A stretch of DNA of 64,000 nt. Origin: Eutrigla gurnardus (lineage: Eukaryota; Chordata; Actinopteri; Perciformes; Triglidae). Each line of letters begins with the position of its first letter. Position 1 is the stretch's first letter. The translations under genes and the position numbers were made by a program. The notes below the pieces were generated by a model. The model saw nothing but the letters and a program-made list of their open reading frames with translations. It had not been told where the DNA came from and did not search any database. Below, piece by piece: positions 50,501 through 59,691 of this stretch. Where the stretch lies: positions 4,523,995 through 4,587,994 of the forward strand of contig OY741266.1 of assembly GCA_963514095.1 (NCBI GenBank). Reading direction: 5' to 3'.

Positions 50501-53500
50501 TGGACGAAGGCAGGATACACCTGGACAGGTAACCAGTCTATCACAGGGCCGACATGTAGAGACAGACAGGTAACCAGTCTATCACAGGGCTGACGTGTAG
50601 AGACAGACAGGTAACCAGTCTATCACAGGGCTGACATGTAGAGACAGACAGGTAACCAGTCTATCACAGGGCTGACATGTAGAGACAGACAGGTAACCAG
50701 TCTATCACAGGGCTGACATGTAGAGACAGACAGGTAACCAGTCTATCACAGGGAGACATGTAGAGACAGACAGGTAACCAGTCTATCACAGGGCTGACAT
50801 GTAGAGACAGACAGGTCCCCACCACTACACCACCGTGCCCACCTAAATGGTGATTATGGGATAATTAATTTAGTTCTCGAGGATGAATCAGGAATAAAAT
50901 GTCTTTCAAGGAATACAGATGGTGATTTATGGTTGTGATTTCGGAATAATATATTCTAAAATGTAGAAAAGATGAATAAAGGTTTAAATGGGACTAACCA
51001 CTGATTGCATGTGATTTATGTAATACAGGTTCAGGGGTACGGAATGGTACACTGTGCAGTGAGTGTACCTGTGAACTCAAGAGCACACACTCCTCTGCTA
51101 TGGTGTCCCTTCAGGAGAGACAGACACTTCAGAGTCTGGATGTCCCAGACGTGGACAGCCGGGTCTCTGCCCACCTGAACACACAGACAGCCATTCAGAA
51201 ACACTCCAAGTCAGTCTGACAGTGAACCTGCATTCTGATTGGTCGGGCATACCTGTGCAGAGGCCACATAGTCTTTGAGCGGGTGTACAGTAAGGCTGAG
51301 GATGTCGTCATCGTGGCCGAGGTAAAACCTCTGACTGTGCTGCTGCCGGTTGTAGACAACGGCGATGGCGGCCACATGGTACACCACCTCCCCCGTCTGA
51401 CTGTAGAACAGGTTGTTACGACAGTCAAACCCCCGATACCTGCAGGAAACAGGAAAAACCCCAGGAAACACCATGTGACAGTATTATTGTTATTGTCATC
51501 GTTACGATGTTATTTTACACCTAAAATGTTTGTGCAGAAAAGAGCTCTTCTCCCTGCTGCTGTTCGAATCCAGCAGCTGTGTGGAGGACAAAAAGAATCT
51601 CAACATTATTACATAAAATATAAATGATAACTTAGTACTCAACGTCATTTTTTAGTCATCATGATATGATTTTGAAGGTTGACGTATTGTTAAATTTCTA
51701 AATTTAACCCTTATGTACCCTTGGGGATTTTTCATTTTTGTTTTTAACGATCATTTTGTGTGAATGCATATGGCATACATTTATGCCAAAGGGTGTATTT
51801 TGGGGATTTGTTTTTATCAACCTTCTATACTATGTCTATAATACACTGTGTACACACTGTTGTTACACTGTGACCCTTAGAGACAAAAGTGTCCTCATTG
51901 AAACTCATTTTTGACCCCAGGGCCATTGCAGCATACAGTCATGAATTTTTTTTCTGTCATTCTGGACTTTGTGCTGCAGAATTGTAGTTTTTACTATTTT
52001 CCACCAGATAAAGCCAATTTCCTATTTTAGGAACACAGAGAAAATTCCTCCCTATTCCAAACTGTCGGTTGTATTACAGATCATAGCAGGCCAGTGGAGT
52101 ACATGCATGCAACACAAATTATGTGGGTGTGTAGATATGGATGTGAGAGAGTGGTCTATATGAGGATTTGGAGAAATCTGTGATGCATTTTTAGTTTTTA
52201 TGCAGTTTTAGATTTGTAAACACAAATCTGACTCAGCAAATTAGGAGAAAATTATCCCACTGAAACCAGGAAAAACGGTGTGCATCTTTGTAGAGGTGTA
52301 CACTGCATGGCATTATCTTTCATTCACTCAGTTTCATGTGTCTTTGAAGTACTGATAAAAACAATGAATTAATATTTAATAGTTATGATCAGGACTGATG
52401 CTGATAAAAAACCTGGGAAAAAATGTTAATATATAATAATATTATGGTACTTTTTTGACTCAGACATTCTCAGTCAACATTTTACATTCATGTATTATTT
52501 CATATTATTTTATTACATGACTAATGAACATAAGTTACAATCTCTTGTATTCATTTTTTTTATTTCAGACACATGGGTCCATATAAAAATAAAACAATTA
52601 ATTAATAATCCATTTAATTAATTAATTTAAATTAAATATTTAGAGAATAAAGTTTTATGTGCATTACATTTACAATATCCATGTTAAAGTTTATTAAATA
52701 CTTGGCTTCAGAAGTGAAAATATTTTACCCATGAACAAACTGCAGACGAAGCCCCTCCTCTGGAACTTTCTGGCGCTTCAGGGAACCAATCAGCTTCTTC
52801 CTCAGTTGAGGCAGGTCCTCCTTGTACACCTGCAGAGAGAGACAGGTGAGTCAGTCAGACAGACAGGTAACATACAGCGTGTGACTGGTGTTGTTTCCTA
52901 GTCACCTGACGTTCGTAGCTGGTCTGAGCTTCCTGTTCGATGTCCGAGTCGAGCTCCGGGACGTCAGACACGTCAGAGTCCGACTCTCCACTGTTGGAGT
53001 CCGCGTAACCCTCTGAACACACCAACCAGGAAAACACATTCATTACATGGCATTTTAAATTAGCTGAGGTCAGGAAACCATGAAAAGGTATCTGTGTGTG
53101 CAGGGATAACCAATAGCAACTGGTGTTTAAGACTATTATCTTGATTCCAGATCAAATAATACCAAACAAATGGTGGGTCAGTGTGGTGTAGAGTTGTGAA
53201 TGTTCCTCTATAATACTACTCAAATTTTATTCAATTTTTTTTTCAATATTCAAATTATAATCAAATATTAATTCTCAAATTCAGCCTATTATTAATATTA
53301 ACTATACTACACAGGCGTATACGTTGCCAATGCCATTCATCAGCAATGTGGTTGTTTTATTTCCTGTCCACGAGAGGGTGTTCCAAAAACATTACCAATA
53401 AATGTGTTGAATTACCAACAGCTGACAGCTTTCTAGATTAGTAATAATTAAGAAAGTGAATTCTAGAGGTCTGTCAATATCTTTGTTTTCATTTCACCGA

Positions 53501-55371
53501 GTGCTGCAACTTGGTTATCTCCGTGATGCGCCGCTGTCGGCTATTTCTGATAGTGAGATTGTGATTCAGAAAACTTAATTGTTCATCAGACTTCATGTGT
53601 CAGAAGCATCTTTTTAAGCGGGTAGGTGCAATTTGCCAATGTTAGAAAACACTTTCTAAAAAATAAATAAATACAAATCAAATCATCATATTTCAGCATT
53701 CAAATAGTTTTACTATTATGATTCCTGAAGTTCATTCCAACAGCCCTAGTGTGGTGTACTGATTATTCAAGGATTCAAGGATAATTTATTGTCATTGTAC
53801 AACACAGGGATGCACAATGAAATGGAGTTGTAGCTCATTACTACACAAGTGTTAAAGTCATCTTAGTAGCTAACTGCATTGGTAGTGCGGTAGCGACCTG
53901 TCATCCCCTGCTTTCTGGTCTGTTTGACTCTAAATGAACCATAATGTACTAAATGAACATCATGCTGGATTGAAGGGCAAACTAGGAGGTGCCCCCTGGT
54001 GGCCAGCAGAGAGAATTCAGCTTTAAAAGCACTTTAAGCACTGGTGTTACCTTGGAGGAGTGGCTCCAGGACACCGTTCATGACGCCCTCGGGCAGGAAC
54101 CTCCACTGGAAGACAGCGTGGTCAGCTCCACCGGTGCTGACCACCCACTGCAGGTCATTGGACCAGCGAACATTTGTCACATGGGCAGAGTGACCGATGT
54201 ACTTCTTGAATTTGGCTCCTGTTTAAGGATAAAGATGCAGACAGATTACGGAGTGAAACAGAGGAGTTGGGGTGCCGGATAGCTTAGTTGGTAGAGTTGG
54301 CACCCCATGTACCGAGGCCAAGTCCTCACTGCAGCAGCCCCGGGTTCGAATCCTTTCTGCATGTCATCCCCCTCTCTCTCCTCCCTTTCACGCTAGCACT
54401 GTCCTATCTGAATAAAGGCAAAAAAGGCCAAATAATAATAATTTAAAAAAAACAGAGGAGTCTCTCATCTGGAATTATAATGTGAGACTAACGGATGCAC
54501 TGCTACAGGAAAGGAGCCACAATTAGCTTTGTCTTCACCTTCAGCATTTAACATTATAAATAAGTAAAACTCAAAGAATAAAGATTTCCACTGTAGTTGT
54601 TGACGCATCAGAAGGCCTTCCTCCAGAGCAGGGACATATTTGGCCCAGGAACTGAACACAGACCCTGGTTGCGTCAACTGAAATAAAGTCTAAAAGTGGC
54701 TAAAAAGGACCAACCTTTCTTGAGGCAGGGGAACCTGAAGAGTTTGACAAGGCCGAGGTCGTCTCCGGTCACCAGGACGGCACTGCTGTAGTTGGCATCG
54801 ACAGAGTTCACGTTGGTGATGTTGGAGTATTTGGGCCAAATGCCGTTCACCTCTGGCCCAATGACACCTGTCCATGTCATCCAGTGGATCCCCTTCGCCT
54901 CCTCTTTAGGAACCAGCTTCCCTGCTGCAAGACAAAGAAGGATAACAAAAGGTCAGCGATATGGGAGATTATTAGTAAGTCTCAATTAAGTTCTGCATGG
55001 GCTGGCACCTCTGTACTTGGCCAAACTTTTAATTTGTCACACTCCAGCTAGAGCACTGAAGTCGGCAGATCTAATGTTGCTGGATGTCCCCAGGACAAGG
55101 CTCAAAACCAGAGGTGACCCAGCCTTTGTAGTGCTGCACCGAGGCTCTGGAATGGCCTACGTTTGGACATTAGATCTGCCCAGAACCTAAAGCCTTTTAA
55201 ATCCTAAGTGAAGACTCACCTTTTCTCACTAGCTTTTAATTCTGGCTGAGCAAGACACCCCTTTTAGTGTGTTTTTATGTGTTCTCTTTGTTTGTATTGT
55301 ATTTTGTTTTACTTCTACTATTTATATTCCTGTTCAGTACTTTGGTTGACAGATGGTTGTTTTAAATGTGC

Positions 55372-55403
<32 letters not shown>

Positions 55404-58400
55404 TGATTGAGTTGAGTTGAGTTGAGTCCCAGGTCTGGACAGGTACCTCAAGTCTCCAGTCTAGACTGGTAAGCCCAAAATAAGGTCCCGCTCTAGACAG
55501 GGAAGTACCAAGTAAAGATGGGTGAGCCCCGAAGTACTACTGGAATCAATAGGTCTAAGGCAATATAAACAATTTGAGTTTCAGTGTGTTGGAGCTTCAG
55601 AGTCAGAAGGTACCTGGCATCCTGTAGAAGAGCCGCTCTCCAGCACCGTCATTGGTCAGCAGGAAGCGGCTATCGACCGACCAGTCGAGGTGGGTGATGA
55701 AGGAGGCAGAGCGACTGCACTCACCCATCTTCTTATAACGCTGGGCAACAGCATATACGTCCACCACCCCGTCGTTTGATCCCACTGCCAGGAAGGAACC
55801 ATCCGGTGAAAACTTCAGCTCATGGATTACCTCCTTCCTGTCCTTGATGTGCACAACCTCTGTCATGTCCCTGAGGGGGAAAAAAGGCTTGTTACCTTAA
55901 GTTTCTCAGCAGGGATCAAATTTTTGGGCAATTTGCTGGCAAACTGAAGTAGCTGTTTGGTTAGACAATTAGAAACTACCTTTCTATTTGAAGAAATAAC
56001 AATAATTTATAGTGTTGTCACATGACAGTAATAACATCATCATCAACATCATCCTTCAGCGTTGCATAAGTGAGATCACCTGACACGCAGGACGGTGAAA
56101 GATCCATCCTTCATGCCAAGAGCAAGTTGTGAGCCGTCATTGTTGAAGGAAACACTGCGGACGGATTCCTCCATGTTGCAGCGAGCCAGCAGTGTGTGGT
56201 CAGGAAGACTCCACAACCTGAGAGACATACAGGCGAGAGGTGAACTCAGCGGACACGAAGCCTGGTGGTGGTGGTGGCGGTGGTTGCAGTATTCAGACCG
56301 ACCTGACAGAGCGGTCGTCGCTCCCAGTGACGGCTACCGGTTGTTTGGGGTGCAAGTCAAGCGCCCACAGCTCGCCCTCGCTGTGACCCTGCATCAGCAG
56401 AACAGGTTTGTCCCGGTCTCGCACCATGACCTCAAAGATCTCACTATCCTGCGTTCCTGCCAGGATCCGGTCGGCCTTCCAGCAAACACTTCGGATTGAC
56501 AGACCTGAAACAAGAAACACGCCTGACTGAAACAGGAAATACACCTAGCTGAAACAGGAAAGATACCTGACTGAAACAAGGAACACACCTAACTGAACAG
56601 GAAACATACCTGACTGAAACAGGAAATACACCTGACTGAAACAGGAAACACACCTGACTCAAACAGGAAACACACCTGACTGAAAGAGGAAACATACCTG
56701 ACTGAAACAGGAAATACACCTGACTGAAACAGGAAACACACCTAACTGAACAGGAAATACACCTGACTGAAACAGGAAATACACCTGACTGAAACAGGAA
56801 ACACACCTGACTGAAACAGGAAACACACCTGACTCAAACAGGAAACACACCTGACTCAAACAGGAAACACACCTGACTGAAAGAGGAAACATACCTGACT
56901 GAAACAGGAAATACACCTGACTGAAACAGGAAATACACCTGACTGAAACTGCAAGATTACTTTACAACCTAAGTTTTAAGTAGAGGAAAATGGCTGCCAT
57001 GTGAATACGGTAAATTGAGGACCGTTGTCATTTTGAAAGAGCAACGGCGACACTCAGCCGACGACTGTGTAACTCCATCACTCAGTAAGTCGGGGACAGA
57101 TTCTCACATGGAGAGGACTGGCACCACTTTACTGCGGTCCAACCAAGAATGTGAACAATTACTCATCACATTATACAAGATGCATGACTTTAGTAATGAC
57201 TCATTTTTAATGACTTGTAATGCCGACGGTGCAGCGGTGAGAATCACAAAATAACACCTGGGGTCCCGATACCAGGAGTCTACCTCCAGGTCTGACCTTT
57301 GTATCCCTGCTCGGCCTCTCTCAGGTCAATCTTGGTTATGGGTTTGAAGTCCACGTCCCACAGTCTGATGCAGCCGTCTCGTCCTCCCGTAGCGAATCCT
57401 TCCTCACAGGCGTGCATACTGAAGATCCCTGCCTGAACAACACGTTACAATGAAATTATATTTCTTCATACTAGTTTTTCCTCCACAAATTTATATTATA
57501 AGTATGCTGGTGCTTTAGTTACTACTAGTGAGTACTTGTTTTGATTCACTTTCTTTAAAAACTTGTTTTAAGATGTTGCATTATGTCTTTCGACAGGGCT
57601 GAATGTTATAGTATGCATTTTTGTCTTTTTCAAAAACTGGTTAGAAAAGCAGGAAATTATATTCAAGCAACGTATATAAATTATCATATTAGTATTTTCA
57701 GCAATTGAAAAAAGCAAGTAAAAAAAGACATTTTTGGACGACCCTATGAATCGAACCAGACCACAGTCTGTTTGTCAATTACTGTCTGACTTTTTACAAG
57801 GTAAGATGCATGAAGCCATTTAGTCAGATATATATAAATAGAACACAGGCTAAGATTTAATAGTAAGATCATACTGTCACCAACATGACGAATGGATTTG
57901 CGAGTCAATGTAATCTAACTTTGTTAGCCCTGCTAACGCTGCTGATTGTATGATTTGTGATATTGTGGAGGCTTAATCTGTTCAAGGTACCAGCCAAAAA
58001 CTAAACAATGTCTCAGTATTTTAACAATGAAGTCGAACAAATTTAACCTAAATATACAAGCAAAGATCCTGGATCATTTTCTCAGGCTACAATAACATGC
58101 CTGGAAAGTAGAAATCCTGAACGATCACATTCAAACTTCAACTTTTGCTCTTTCAGCAGATTTCTGGGTTTCAATACAGCCACCAGATGGCAGACAGCAA
58201 GTGTGGTATCATTGTAATCCACTCAAACAGAGCATTCAAATTCAATCTTTTTCAGCACTGTGGGCTTGTGTTCTCCATGTATCTGTCTGTATTGCGTAGG
58301 TCTTTTCAGTCATATGAATATTGATCAAGATTTATTGTGTTTATAACTATTTCAGTATTTTCAGATCTGTGTTATTTATAACTTGGCTTTATGGAAATGC

Positions 58401-59610
58401 TCGGGTTAAAGAGGTTAATCCAAGAAGTAATGTGGTGCACAAACATTTACAAAGTTACAACTTTTTCAATTTATGCTCATATATATATATGCAGTATATA
58501 TATATATATATACAGTATATACCCCATGTGCAGCCTGCACAGTCCTGATCAGAGTGATTCCTTTCCACACGTAAACGTCTCCATTCAGAGCTCCAGAGTA
58601 TGTTAGCTCCTCTTTGGCTGCAGACACACACAGAATGGTCTGCAGGTCGCCTGTCTTCCCAAAGATCCCTCGCTTTGGAGTCAGAGCGTTCCCACATAGA
58701 GTCCAGAACTACAGGAACAGGAGTATTATTGTCAAAAATTATGTGCATCAATATTATCTTTAAAACAGTGTGACTCATGTTTATTTAACTATCCACAGCT
58801 AACTGACACGACAATCAGATTATTTTACATACATACATACATAATGCGGACATAATAATGAACAATCTGTATCCATGTATCCACTAAAAACTCAGAACTG
58901 ATGATGAACTGATCACTACCATTAACCATAGATTTGGCATCATATATTTTTCTATGTGCACCTTGTGGATTTATATATTTGCACTTATTTTTTTCATTAC
59001 AACTCATTCACTTGAAAAAAAAAACATAGTTGAAACCCAACAAGTCGTCATAAAGTCCTAAATAATGCCATTGATTGAAATCATGCAGCAGGTTAAACTG
59101 CATCTGTGACTCACCTTGATGTGTTTGACTCCACAGCTGACCAGACGGCTGGACTGAAACGGATCCCAGGCCACGTCAAAGATCTGCAGGGAAAGAAATG
59201 TCAGGGATTCCCAGAGTTAATAGAATTCAGTATACTTCACTGAGGGCCGAGCATTGATTTCTGTGTTTGGGCTACAAACATCTGCAAATAGTCAGATTTA
59301 ATGAATTGTCATACTCTGTCCGAGTGTCCGGTTGCCGTGGCGAGGACTCGTCCTCTCCTCCAGTCCCAAACACACAGTGTGTTCTTGGCATCCAGACCAA
59401 CCGACACCAGGCGCTACGAAAACATGAACAAGAAGCACATGAATGGAAGTGATGTAATTTAAAACACTCCACCACGAGATGGTCGATGCTATCACTCGTA
59501 AACTGCTTGACGGGTCATAATTAAGTGAGTTCAGTGAGTATTCAGACACTATGTGAGTATATAGTAAATTATATACATTGGAGTCCCTCAAGGCAGCAAA
59601 CTGAGGCCTG

Positions 59611-59691
<81 letters not shown>

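Noticed and set aside
56444..56916. Repetitive FLFQSGVFPVSVRCVSC-type ORFs
   Set aside because: Read-through of the 22-bp minisatellite upstream of exon 7.
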